The notes below the pieces were generated by a model, which saw nothing but the letters and a program-made list of their open reading frames with translations, made no database searches and was not told the origin of the DNA. Of a stretch of DNA of 39,000 nucleotides, positions 29,018 to 38,855 are shown one piece after another. This DNA comes from Glandiceps talaboti (taxonomy: Eukaryota > Hemichordata > Enteropneusta > Spengelidae): the NCBI RefSeq assembly GCF_964340395.1, contig NC_135559.1, forward strand, positions 19,876,650-19,915,649, given 5' to 3'. The translations under genes and the position numbers were made by a program. Position 1 is the stretch's first letter, and each line of letters starts with the position of its first letter.

Positions 29018-30847
29018 CCAAGATCATTCACATATATCAGAACTCGATATACCCACTACTACATTGTTTTCAGTTTTCAGGTTGAAAAATCTCTGAAATA
29101 GTCTCTAACGTACTGTAATCAACATTAAAAATACATGTATAGAATTTAGTAATAAAATCTTACGTCCTAAAACTTTGATCTTCTTCCTAGTTTCTGGATC
29201 TATAAAAGGTTTAAGTATCTTGTAGCACACAGGAAATATCATTGGCGATCGTACTATAATAATGGACTTCATTGTCTCGGGATAATTAGCTTCGGCTAGT
29301 TTGCAGTACTGAGGAAGAGAATAAACAAAGGGAAATATCACCATATATGGATGAGGATTGGATAATTATTTTGGAATTCTAATTCATGAAACAATTTTAT
29401 TATGGCATTATGGCTTATACATATACCTACTTGGAAAATCAATGTGAAACAACATCGATAAAATCTGTGTTTGTAACTTGCAGTACTCTGCAAAATACCA
29501 GAAATATTTGTAAAATCTTTGTTATTGTACGTACAATAACAAAACATTTTACATTTTTTAATGTTTTACAATTTGAGTTACAAACAAGGACTTGGTATGT
29601 ATTGTTTCACATTGAATTTTCAAGTCATGATAAAATTGTTTTTATAAATTAAAAATCCAAAATAAATACCCACTCTTCTTCCACATGACCACATTGCTTT
29701 TAAATCATAGAGTTATTGAATCTATACTGTCATGCTTTCTGTCATTTTAATCAATCACTTGGTTTAGTCAATCGATGGATAGATGATGCAGTCAATCAGT
29801 CTGTTAATTTATCAGTAAAACACGCGATCATCCTTTCATTCATGTTAATTTCTCAACTATTCGTTTGTTCAGAAAATAATCACTCGGGCATTAATCTATG
29901 CAGTCATATTTAAAACAGGCATGTATGCTAATACATCAATAATTATTAACTTTTAATGACCAGTATATAGAACAATAATGTTCTCATCCAATTAGTCATC
30001 AGTAACCTATTAAGTCAATCAATCAATCAATCATCACCCAGTCAAAATACTCAAACATCAATCATTTGATTGGCTAATTAATATGTAACACAATCATTTA
30101 GCATGAATCGAACCAATCATTTGGCATGTACTATAATTTAGTATATGAGTAGAAACAAATCACTAAATATGAGTGGGACACGTTAATAGGCCAATCAGCT
30201 AAATGATTAAGAGATTTTAACAGTCGTAGTTGGTCAGTCCTTTAACAATCTTCAAAACCTGACATGTGCAATAGTTCATAAAACAGTCGGTGACTTTTGT
30301 CTGTCAATACATGTTCCTTTGCTAATATGTATTGACAGTAACCAGGTACTGTGTATGTTTAGCTACGTTCTGTCACTCTGTAATCGAATTAGTAACGTTC
30401 CGTCTTTCGTACACTTCCATAAATCTTTTCTTTATCAGTCAAAGGTCAGTAACCATGACAACATAACACCCACCTGTATAATGAGGTCTACTGCAGGTTT
30501 CCAAAGGTGTCTTGTACCGAGGTGGTCCAGATCAGCCACGTATACCATGCCTTCTATTCTCCTGCCTTCCTATAGATTTACAAGTTAATATAGAGGGCGA
30601 GGTCAGCGTTTACATCATTACGATTCAATGAGTGCAATTGTCCTGATATGTTTCAATTTACATTTTGAAAATAATCCATTTGTATACTTCCTTTTTTCCC
30701 CACCACACACACACGCACACACGCACGCACACACACACATACACACACACACACACACATACATACATACATACATACATACATACATACATACATACAT
30801 ACATACATACATACATACGTACATACGTACGTACGTACATACATACA

Positions 30848-30881
<34 letters not shown>

Positions 30882-31004
30882 CATACAACATGTACATACA
30901 TACATACATACATACATACATACATACATACATACATACATACATACATGCATACATGCATACATGCATACATGCGTACATACGTACATACGTACATACA
31001 TACA

Positions 31005-31035
<31 letters not shown>

Positions 31036-33539
31036 CAGAGAGAGGTGGGGTACAGTAACAGGAAGTATTGAGTAAGCACGCCACACCCAGCCCTATCTCC
31101 ATCCCGTAACCACAATACAAGGTCATGCAATGTGAAATATCCATGTTGGCAATTACGTATACATCATACCAAACACAACGCATCACGCGAAATATCTTCA
31201 TTAAAATTATCGGTCACCAATACTATTCTGTCGATCTGTATGTGACATGCATGTACATGTATACACATATTGTCTCTAAATTCGTCCAATAATGGATGCA
31301 TATACATATCTCTAATCGACCTCTTTAAATTAGTTTGTGGCAACAGTTGAAAACACAACCACCAGTAAATTCTGGTTTCCCAAAGTTCATATTTATTTGC
31401 AGTTGGCCTACCTCTTCTGACCTTTTTGGAAGCTCTTCGTCATAAAATTTCTCCATGAACTTCATTCTTGATTTCAGTATATCTCTGGCCTTGACACAGC
31501 GTAGCAACCCTAGATATCAAAATACCAGCATTTTAACCAAGGCTTTCCCCCCACAATTCAGTACATAATAAACGTGCCACTCAAGACTCTAACACTGAAA
31601 TTACTTGTACTAGGGTTAATTATACAAACCCCTGTTACAGCTGTATTAATTAGCTGCAACTGGAAAGGATTTTTTAATGTATAGTAAGGTAAAATAACAA
31701 ACTTGTGACATCGTACATCGTTACAACAAGACAGTTTTTGGTGACATATCGAAAACCAAGCTTTCGCTCAAGATTTAAACTTGCCACTACACTATCTACA
31801 GATAATACTGATTACTAATTAGCAGACACGGTGTTCTTTTTTATGACATCGATCTATTTTTAGCGAAGTTACATTCGGTTATGTGATGAAAAAAATGTCT
31901 AAGTTGCAGTTAGTGTAGGTTTAAGCTATTTCACAAAATAACGATTTGACTAAATTTTGCAAACCTTTTGTAAAAATTCAAACAAATTTTGAACGGAGAG
32001 ATCAGTAATTAAAGCTGATCGATGGCAAAATGAATTGATACAATTATTTTAGCAGTGCCATCTTGTTTTCTAAAGGAAATAAATTACGAATAAAAATATC
32101 AAAGTATTGTTTGTCTGGCGGTGAAAATTTATTCAGTCGCATTTTGTAAATCATGGCGTGGGCTGTTTCTATATTGCCGCCGTGTGCCAGTTTAGTACGT
32201 AATTCATTTCTGTAAGAGTTTGTTTTCGAAATAAATCATTTGATACAACGGATGTGGTATTTTTCTTTAGTTTAGGTCGGGTATTGATTAAATACAAACC
32301 ATATGTGACTTCGTATTGTGCAGTTCGGTTTTTCATAATGCGGAGTACAAATGTAAAACTCTCCGATGTGTTTTCACCATTGATTGACTGAACTTTGGCA
32401 GGGGAGTTTTCAAAATGTACGCATTGAAACAAAAATCAAGGTGAAGTTCAATAGAGATTTACCTTTTGCGTCGATGTTACCCATAGGATCAATGAATACA
32501 GGGGAACCCTCCTTATCTGGCCCAACGAAACCACCTGGAAAATATTTCGTTAGGACCTGAAAATAAGGAAAAATGATACATTATTTGATGCTAATCGGAT
32601 AGTCATCACTATCAGTAGGCTGGTTCAGAAAATAGGTGAATATGGCAGGAATGTGTTAGTTATATGTGTGCTGTGTTGTGCTGTGTTGTGCTGTGATGTG
32701 GTGTGATGTGATGTGATGAGATGTGATGTGATGTGATGTGACGTGACGTGACGTGACGTACTGAAATGTGATTTGATGTGACGTGACTTGATGTGATGTG
32801 CTGTATGTAATGTGATGTGATGTGATGTGACGTGACTTGATGTGATGTGATATGATGTGATGTGATGTGATTTTATATCGGGATGGGATGCGTTGCATGT
32901 TGGATCGTATATCGACCTCTTAATATAATACCATACACAATCCAAGTTATTGTCTTTGAACACAAAATATGGATTATATACCCTGGTCGTTCTACATCAC
33001 GATAACCCATGTCAACTTCACCGGTACTCAAAATATGAGTCGAAATATTAAAATCACCATTATTTTTTTTCCAATTTTTCGTAAATTATGCTCGAGGAGG
33101 TTTAATCTCATTATTACCCGATATTTTTCTTCATCCAGCCAGACAATACGCGTGGCCTTGCCACTTTTCCTCTAGGGACTTAGTGACAACACCCCCAAAA
33201 ATAAAAGATCACTCGCATTTTTCTTGGCTGAACCACAGGGTAAAGGACAAATAATCAATTTTGTACTCGCGATTTTACGGATTTCTAATATTATTTTCTC
33301 TACATTTCAAATAAAAGTTTTAAATATTGTTTCCTCTCACCCCCCCCCCACCACCACCACCATCATCATCATCATTATCATCATCATCATCGCCTTCCTT
33401 ATCAACAATTACATAATGATCATCACTACCACCATCATCACCATCACAATCATCATCATAATTATCACCATCATCATCACCACCACCGAGTTTTCATCAC
33501 CATCACAACTACCATTGATTCTTCATCAACATCATCAAT

Positions 33540-33573
<34 letters not shown>

Positions 33574-36500
33574 CCACCACCACCAACACCGCCAACAACA
33601 ACAACAACAGCAACACCACCACCACCACCACCACCACCACCACCAAGATCATTCACATATATCAGAACTCGATATCCCCACTACTACATTGTTTTCAGTT
33701 TTCAGGTTAAAAAATCTCTGAAATCGTCTCTAAAGTACTGTAATCAACATTAAAAATACATGTATAGAATTTAGTGATAAAATCTTAGCCTGTTGATGTA
33801 ATATAGTCAATTCACAAAGGTCAGCCATCCACAACTACATGTTGCTGTAACAGTTCTGTCTGTCCAAATTAAATCCGCGACTGGAGTCGGTGAATATGGG
33901 GAAGTGATGTGTGTGAACCATTTAATAGCCAAACACACTTTTTAACTGTTAAGTTGCCATTCACCGCTGTTGTTGCTTTCATTTTAATTGCACGTGACTT
34001 TGTGATATTTGCATCGTGTACGTGTTCTGACTTGTATTGCTTTGATTGTGTATCTATATTTAGTTTTCTGACATACATTTGTTATTACACGTCATCATAC
34101 AAAATTCAATCAGGGGATGTTTTATTTGTCATGTCATGTACTAAGTTAACTTCTTGAAATATAATTCAGTGTCTTGATCGTAGCTTAAAATATTTCTCAA
34201 GGTTTACCTCTGGGTCTTCAAAGTCTTCCATCACTGTATCCAACTTCCATTTATCCCTGACTTCCATGTGCTATATCGTTTTAAAGATGAAGATAAAAAC
34301 ATAGGTTTAGTTGTCATGTACACTGAGGATAACTTTAAAGTGGCCATATATGGATGCATATTTATTTTTGGATTTTTCTTCACAAAACAACTTTACCACG
34401 TTTTATCATCCTTATGGCCACTCTAAACACGACACATTGATATGATTCAATTGATTTTATCATTTGTGTACAGTATTCATACCGATGTCAAAAATTCGAG
34501 AACGGTTAAATGAATCTTAATTCAATGGTATCCTGCCGTGCTTACCTGATACAAATAACATGATGGAGCACGGTGCCGAATCAGTGGGAATTAAAGTACT
34601 TATCATAAAAAATAGGGCATGGTTGTTACAAATGGATTAAAATCACGAAACCTGACACAAAATGTCGTTTGGCTCGACAGAGATCTTACTACTAACATTA
34701 CTATAGTACGTTATATCGTCTGGCACAATAAAAAACTCACCAACAGTGTTACATTTTATCGTCTGGCTCAAAAAATCTTACCAACACTGCTACACATTTT
34801 ATCATCAGGCTCAACAAAAATCTTACCAACACTGCTACATTTCATCTTCTGGCTCAACAAAAATCTTACTAACACTGCTACATTTTATCGTCTGGCTCAA
34901 CGAAATCTTACCAACATTACATTTTATCGTCTGGCTCAACAAAAATCTTAAGGCCCGGTTACACGATGCAACTTAACTAGCAACGCACCATGCAATTCGT
35001 CGAATGCGACGAATTGCCGCGTACTCGTGTACTCGCCCCGTTGCAGGGTCTTGCGACGTCGCAAGGTGTGTGTCGGTTTCCTTGCGACTCGTCGCAAGTT
35101 GCTTCTCGAGTTGCTTCGTGAGTTGCACCGTGTAACCACTCGCGTCGCAAGTAATAACCTTTGCCATATACCTACATGTCAGATGATGTTCAATGTTATG
35201 GCTGCCGTGTTTTTAGTATGAATATTCTATTTCGGCAAGTATTTTTGTTATAATTTCGATTTATCACACAATTACCACTTATCAATAGTATACAACGTCT
35301 ATGAATGCTTGATCTCCGCTGAATATCATTTTATTTCTAACTTTAATGCAAGTAGCGACGTCGGAAAGATCAACATCGCCCTAAACGAACTTCGAATTGA
35401 ATGTGTTTACTATCGATACCTCAACAAATTTTCAGTCATTTTATTGGTAAATATTAGTAATTTTATAGCGATTCTGCCAAATTCCTGCCGCTAGAAGACT
35501 TGACCTCTATGACCTGTAACTTTTATATATAGAACGCATGTGCAACAGTTAGCTCGTGCGACTCACCATGTAACTAGCTGCTTCGTGTACGCGCTCCGTC
35601 GCAGTTGCTAGCCTCGTCGCATGCGACGAATTGCTTCATGAGTTGCATCGTGTAACAATGCTACATTTTACCACTTTGCTCTTCAAATCAGTCATGGTAA
35701 AGTTTTTGTTGAGCCAAACGATACAATGTGGCGCTGTTATCAATAATTTTGTCGAACCAGACGATGTTTTGTTTCAGGTTCGTGATTTTAATAGTAATTT
35801 CCTGGTGTTTTGGTGATGAGACCAATATGTCACTTATCAAATCAACATGGGCAGTTCTGGGGCACCAAAGTTATTTTTCTTAAGATTTTTCTTTCATTGT
35901 GATCTGAATAAGATATACTTACAGCTCTGAGCATTTCCTCGGCTTTCGCAAGATCAAAACTCCTTGCTGAAATATGATAGAAGTATTATAAAGTTGGATC
36001 AAAGTATGGGTACTACCATTATCATTGGGAAGTTTGTTTACCATAAGATTTTGATCTCGTTATGTGTTCATGTCTGAATGCCACATATTACATTTATAAC
36101 TAATTCATTTAGTTTGTGATGGTTTTTACGACACTTTGGCCATTACCAGTATCGGACAATGCAAGATTTCGTTGAATCTCAGACCACTAGTTAGTGGTCT
36201 GAGGTTGAACATGACGGGATTGGCCGGCACAAACCATGTATCTAGGCATGGAAGTAGTTATAGTTCCATGATCTAGGCTAATCCCCTGAACGCGGACAAA
36301 TTCCGCGTTTCCGAATTAATGACTTATGACCACCCAGAGACTAAAGAAACTACCGATCAAGTGGAACAAAAGATCACAATGTTTGTACCCCCCGCAAACC
36401 CGTGGGATTGAAACCTGGGCAAACAGTGATATTTGTCAGAGCAATCACCGATTGACAGTCAGTTCACACCTCAAGTAAGGTATCTTTTCATATGGAAATG

Positions 36501-38039
36501 ATTTCGAACCTACAGCGTTTGTACTGGGGAATCTTGGCATGGAATGTGTCAAAACGACAATTTATTGTCCCACGTTGAAAAATGTGGTTGTTTCTTACTT
36601 GTTTACATATTATTTATTCATATTACGAACATTTCAGGTGACTGATATATATATATATTATTACCATATTTTCGCACCTCTTATTTCAATAGTTTCCATA
36701 GTTTTTTTTACAAAGAACTGCTTAGGGATGATCGCACAATGTCGCACAAGCTCAATAAACGAACTTCGTTTGTTTAGGACAAAAAAAAACTTCCCTTCCC
36801 CTGAACGAACATTCACAAGTGAAACATCAAACGTTTATATATGATGTAATCCATGATGAAGATTGTAGCAGTCACACCACTACGATCGATGCAAATGTAA
36901 AAACATTCTGGTAAACACATTAAATTACTGCTAGAAACCCAGTATTGTGCATCACATTAACATCAGTCTCAGTAGTAAATACAGAACCTGTTATCATTAA
37001 AGGCGTGAAAGTTCGGCAATCTCATTGACGCCAGTCCCTCTCGCCCCTAAACGGACGAAGTTCACTTATTGAGCTTGTGCGACAAAGTGCGATCATCCCT
37101 TAATTAGTACAGGTGAAAAATAACATATTTATCAATGTGTCGAAATATTCATTTCTCGCCTCACTTTGAAAATGTAATTACTTCCGACTACTTCCAACAG
37201 TGATTAATATGTGTACACATGGACCTATAGCTATACAGGATGAGTATATGCTATCATAGCATATGACAATCCTGCCAAGTCGGAATGTGAACTCCAACTG
37301 TATAGTAAATTTCTCAATACCGTACAACAACGCAGAAACTAGTACTACTAGTAATAAGAAACTGGACATGCCACTACACAAGATAGCAAGATTGAATGAG
37401 TACAATTTCTTGCTACAGTTTGCCTGAATGTAATGAACTACACATGGCACCATACAGACATCAAATGAACACAGCAAAGGACATTTTACGCCCTTCATTG
37501 GGTGTTCGATACAAAGAAAAACATCGGCGCCCGAACGTATGCATTGAGTTGCAATACATTTACATGGTTTATTTCATTTAGACTAAATTGCCATACATTT
37601 TGCTGTTGAAGTGTGGGATATGCAGTTTCTTATTGGTTTCTGCATGGTTGTATCAAACAGAAAAGCTGCACGGTATTGTGAAATTCACTGTACTTGTTAT
37701 CAAAAAGTGGTTTGTGTTTTTTCAGTGTCAAGTGTCAAAAAAGACCGGAACACAACAGACTTTGTTAAGATGTATTGTGGCAAATTCCACACACCAATGA
37801 CATTATGTTTCTTTATAGGCATGGGTTGACAAATTTTTGCTGCCTTCGTTCAACTGACACTATATTATAGACCGGATATTTTAGGCCAGTCACTCATTAC
37901 AAATATAGGAAGCCTAATTAAGTGAAGTTAAATTTACTGTGTTAAAAGTAAACCGAGAATTTTACGTACCTCTAAGCCAGCGAAGACAATAGTAATCGTC
38001 ATGTTGCGGTTTAAGAACATCGGAACAATTCGTCTTGAA
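25048..38039 (-). CDS. SEC14-like lipid-binding protein (CRAL-TRIO plus GOLD, SEC14L2 type); first exon not found
   Basis: Eleven minus-strand exons join in phase, in transcript order: 38039-37970, 35966-35923, 34270-34208, 32556-32463, 31509-31412, 30569-30474, 29308-29164, 28344-28238, 26575-26430, 26086-25938, 25160-25048. They encode 374 residues ending at TAG 25050-25048. Vertebrate SEC14L2 (tocopherol-associated protein/supernatant protein factor) is about 400 residues, so only some 25-30 N-terminal residues with the start codon are missing, either beyond 38040 or outside the window. By family knowledge these cytosolic proteins carry hydrophobic ligands (tocopherol, squalene, phosphoinositides) in the CRAL-TRIO pocket; the ligand here cannot be read from sequence. 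All introns are GT-AG. The gene is convergent with the guanylate cyclase. Several introns are dominated by simple repeats. Confidence 0.93.
26140..26420. repeat. (GGT)n then (GAT)n compound microsatellite
   Basis: Several (GGT/GGC)n blocks are broken by GTTGGTTGGTTG and by a 35 bp unique piece near 26265-26300. They are followed by about 27 GAT units. The tract fills almost the whole 343 bp intron between the GOLD exons at 25938-26086 and 26430-26575, ending 3-4 bp from the donor at 26424-26429. Poly-His, poly-Pro and poly-Gly frames here are artefacts. Confidence 0.96.
27827..27970. repeat. (CATT)n microsatellite with CATC variants
   Basis: About 35 tetranucleotide units, mostly CATT with CATC/CACT variants. 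Confidence 0.96.
28068..28178. repeat. Compound (GT)n(GA)n microsatellite
   Basis: About 20 GT units are followed by about 33 GA units, giving the potential to switch between Z-form and triplex-forming DNA. It lies in the intron downstream (minus sense) of the exon at 28238-28344. Confidence 0.97.
28238..32556 (-). CDS. CRAL-TRIO lipid-binding domain exons of the SEC14-like protein
   Basis: Exons 32556-32463, 31509-31412, 30569-30474, 29308-29164 and 28344-28238 encode residues 60-239. They contain VLTKYFPGGFVGPDKEGSPV, an amphipathic KARDILKSRMKFMEKFYDEE helix, EGMVYVADLDHLGTRHLWKP, NYPETMKSIIIVRSPMIFPV, and PETRKKIKVLG followed by LPEHWGGTMKDPDGNP. The DL..L...HLWKP, NYPET and GGT..DPDGNP segments are diagnostic of the SEC14L1-6 group. 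The usual YD(L/C)EGLG is here VADLDHLG, a moderate divergence at the pocket floor. Confidence 0.93.
28436..29020. repeat. (ATC)n-rich region with higher-order 84-145 bp repeats
   Basis: Nearly 600 bp of CAT/CAC triplets carry a non-triplet phrase, CGCCTTCCTTATCAGCA then ACAATAACATAATGATCA. The phrase begins at 28599, 28683 and 28829 and again at 33391 in another intron of the same gene. The triplet array was therefore copied in blocks, not only by slippage. Confidence 0.93.
28829..29161. repeat. Intron-to-intron duplication, copy 1 (copy 2 at 33391-33788)
   Basis: The two stretches share the ATC-rich block and a unique tail: AGATCATTCACATATATCAG, AACTCGATAT.CCCACTACTA, CATTGTTTTCAGTTTTCAGG and ATTAAAAATACATGTATAGA. 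The unique tail is about 97% identical by eye. In copy 1 the tail runs into the splice donor at 29158-29163 (minus strand) of the exon 29164-29308; the copy ends exactly there. Confidence 0.92.
29338..29695. mobile_element. Fold-back (MITE-like) element, family A, copy 2
   Basis: It is the same element as at 2966-3337: CTTGGAAAATCAATGTGAAA at about 29429 pairs with TTTCACATTGAATTTTCAAG at about 29606, the centre has TTGTACGTACAA, and GAGTTACAAACAAG.ACTTGG is shared. The outer left end CCATATATGGATGAGGATTGG matches the family terminus. It lies in the intron of the SEC14-like gene and ends about 28 bp upstream (minus sense) of the acceptor at 29309-29310. Confidence 0.85.
29696..30473 (-). other. 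Intron tract of the SEC14-like gene
   Basis: AT-rich sequence with many AATCA/ATCAATCA motifs (for example 30015-30033) and no recognised gene. Flanking exons 29164-29308 and 30474-30569 join directly in phase 0. Confidence 0.5.
30706..31035. repeat. (CA)n then (CATA)n microsatellite, about 330 bp
   Basis: A short CA/CACG start is followed by about 75 CATA units with CGTA and CATG variants. It is the reverse complement of the same TATG motif class found at 13652-13935 in the other gene. Long open frames on all strands here are artefacts. Confidence 0.97.
31510..32462 (-). other. Intron of the SEC14-like gene; no structure recognised
   Basis: The flanking exons share a split glycine codon (G plus GG), so nothing is missing. 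I saw no repeats or conserved frames in this roughly 950 bp. Confidence 0.5.
32665..32872. repeat. (TGTGATG)-type minisatellite
   Basis: Variable 5-10 bp units of TGTGATG, TGTGCTG and CGTGACG over about 200 bp, in the intron between exons 32463-32556 and 34208-34270. Confidence 0.9.
33342..33788. repeat. Second copy of the ATC-rich block and its unique tail
   Basis: (CAT)n, (CAC)n and (CAA)n blocks are followed from 33391 by the same phrase and tail as 28829-29161. Extra CAC/CAA expansion near 33570-33645 accounts for the greater length. The matched tail stops at 33788 with ATCTTA then G, where copy 1 has ATCTTAC of its splice donor, so the copy carries no functional donor. Confidence 0.92.
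34208..38039 (-). CDS. CRAL-TRIO N-terminal domain exons of the SEC14-like protein
   Basis: Exons 38039-37970, 35966-35923 and 34270-34208 encode residues 1-59 of the visible protein. They read FKTNCSDVLKPQHDDYYCLR, WLRARSFDLAKAEEMLRA, then HMEVRDKWKLDTVMEDFEDPE. DDYYCLRWLRARSFDLAKAE.ML matches the DDYFLLRWLRAR.FDL..SE.ML signature of the family's helical N-domain, which packs against the lipid pocket. The middle exon is only 44 bp (2+42), but its phases fit both neighbours exactly. The exon before FKTNC starts in phase 0 and was not found in 38040-39000. Confidence 0.9.
34320..34427. mobile_element. Short fold-back element, family A, copy 3
   Basis: AAAGTGGCCATATATGGATG (34337-34356) is inverted as CATCCTTATGGCCACTCT (about 34408-34425). 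The outer phrase GAGGATAACTTTAAAG matches the inverse of CTTTAAGGTAATCCTC at the right end of copy 1 (3321-3336). It seems an internally deleted member. It lies about 50-65 bp upstream (minus sense) of the acceptor at 34271-34272. Confidence 0.7.
34716..34951. repeat. Minisatellite of about 42-45 bp, six copies
   Basis: The unit TTATCGTCTGGCTCAACAAA, AATCTTACCAACACTGCTACA recurs with small changes. It stops abruptly at AATCTTA where a terminal-inverted-repeat element begins. A unit-like ATGCTACATTTTA resumes at about 35656, and an inverted copy (GTTGAGCCAAACGATACAAT) lies at about 35709-35728. Confidence 0.85.
34952..35657. mobile_element. Terminal-inverted-repeat elements (GGTTACACGATGCAAC family)
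   Basis: GGTTACACGATGCAAC at 34957-34972 pairs with GTTGCACCGTGTAACC at about 35123-35138, and again with GAGTTGCATCGTGTAAC at about 35639-35655. This suggests either a 182 bp element plus a second partial copy (about 35555-35656), or one 700 bp element. The first part is CG-rich, unlike its surroundings, and carries a perfect hairpin with 11 bp arms at 34992-35017 (GCAATTCGTCG...). Related pieces (GCATGCGACGAATTGC) recur near 35618. No transposase frame is seen. It interrupts the minisatellite ending at 34951. Confidence 0.75.
36178..36203. repeat. Perfect hairpin, 12 bp arms, 2 nt loop
   Basis: CTCAGACCACTA and TAGTGGTCTGAG flank GT. It is in the intron of the SEC14-like gene; function unknown. 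Confidence 0.95.
36724..37100. mobile_element. Fold-back (MITE-like) element
   Basis: AGGGATGATCGCACAATGTC then GCACAAGCTCAATAAACGAA (36724-36763) is the inverse of the stretch ending AAGTGCGATCATCCCT (about 37046-37100, with ATTGAGCTTGTGCGAC). Arms are about 55 bp with few mismatches; the interior of about 270 bp has no coding capacity. Confidence 0.85.
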
Positions 38040-38250
38040 CTGAGGAAGGAAGGAAATGTGAATCAGTCACAAAGCAATGAATTTAACTTTATATATTAAA
38101 AGAACTCAAGGTGACACTAGCTGAGTTTACACGTGTTTTATTGAAGTGAAAATACTTGCATAACACATCAATAAAGCTATTCTAGTAGTATGTTAATGTC
38201 AATACATGCCTTGTGTGACAGTAAAATCAATTGTCTTCTATGACATTACA

Positions 38251-38501
38251 ATAGGAAACTTGCAATCCAGACTGAGCATGCTCAGACGCAAAGGACTATG
38301 GGATTATCTGTGGTTATCGCAATACCTAATCGGGAGCTACCGATAAAAAAACCTCCCACAATAGTCAGGGTAAACTATGAACTGACCATTCGTGGTTGCA
38401 AACAATGTAAAAGTATCGTTTACAGTAACAATATTAGTAGTATTTATTATCACATTTCCCATGATGCAACATTCAACATGGCAGGTTTGCAAGTTCCCTA
38501 T
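38251..38501. mobile_element. Fold-back element with ATAGGGAACTTGCAA termini
   Basis: ATAGGAAACTTGCAATCC at 38251-38268 pairs with GGTTTGCAAGTTCCCTAT near 38484-38501. Further inside, ACTATGGGATTATCTGTG and CACATTTCCCATGATGCA show weaker pairing. A second small palindrome, CTGAGCATGCTCAG, lies near 38271-38284. No coding capacity. Confidence 0.65.
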
Positions 38502-38659
38502 TCCGGCATTGTCAGACGAATTAATTGCATTGTAATGATTTCCTCAACATGTTTACGTATAATGAAATTACGTCCTCGAACCTTTCTTAGTTACGTCTTA
38601 ACGCAAGGTTTGAGTTTTGGCGATTAGGTAAGCTTCAGTAAATAGAATAGAATGAGATT

Positions 38660-38855
38660 GAGTTTTTAAATATGCAGCGATTGATCGTGATGATGTTCAT
38701 TTGCCCAAGTGACGACTGAGAATTGGATAATTCAACAGTCTACTGGTCTATCTTGCCCAAGGACTTTAGTCACTCAGAAACAAACGGCAGCGATGGGGCT
38801 CGAACCTGCAACGTGCAGATTCCAAGCCGACCACTCTAACCATCATGTCTCCACT
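38660..38855 (-). mobile_element. tRNA-derived SINE
   Basis: On the minus strand the head reads GGAGACATGATGGTTAGAGT then GGTCGGCTTGGAATC. An A-box-like TGGTTAGAGTGG (38842-38831) and a B box GGTTCGAGCCCC (38806-38795) have near-tRNA spacing. The acceptor stem does not pair and no CCA-compatible end exists, so it is not a functional tRNA. A non-tRNA body follows (CGTTTGTTTCTGAGTGACTA, CTTGGGCAAGATAG) and then an AT-rich tail. The RNA polymerase III promoter boxes look intact. End points are approximate. Confidence 0.65.

Larger units (their letters stand above)
35967..37969 (-). other. Large intron of the SEC14-like gene
   Basis: The flanking exons share a split alanine codon (G plus CA), completing WLRARSFD, so no exon is missing. 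The intron carries a perfect hairpin at 36178-36203 and a fold-back element at 36724-37100. Other open frames show no family resemblance. Confidence 0.55.

Noticed and set aside
28329-29096. Met/Ser/Ile-rich frames up to 155 residues
   Set aside because: They are translations of the ATC-rich intronic array.
30618-31201. Several overlapping 130-180 residue frames
   Set aside because: All are translations of the (CATA)n tract and its flanks in every frame; they lie inside an intron of the SEC14-like gene.
34619-34976. Plus-strand frames with repeating FYRLAQ-like units
   Set aside because: They are a translation of the 42-45 bp minisatellite in an intron of the opposite-strand gene.
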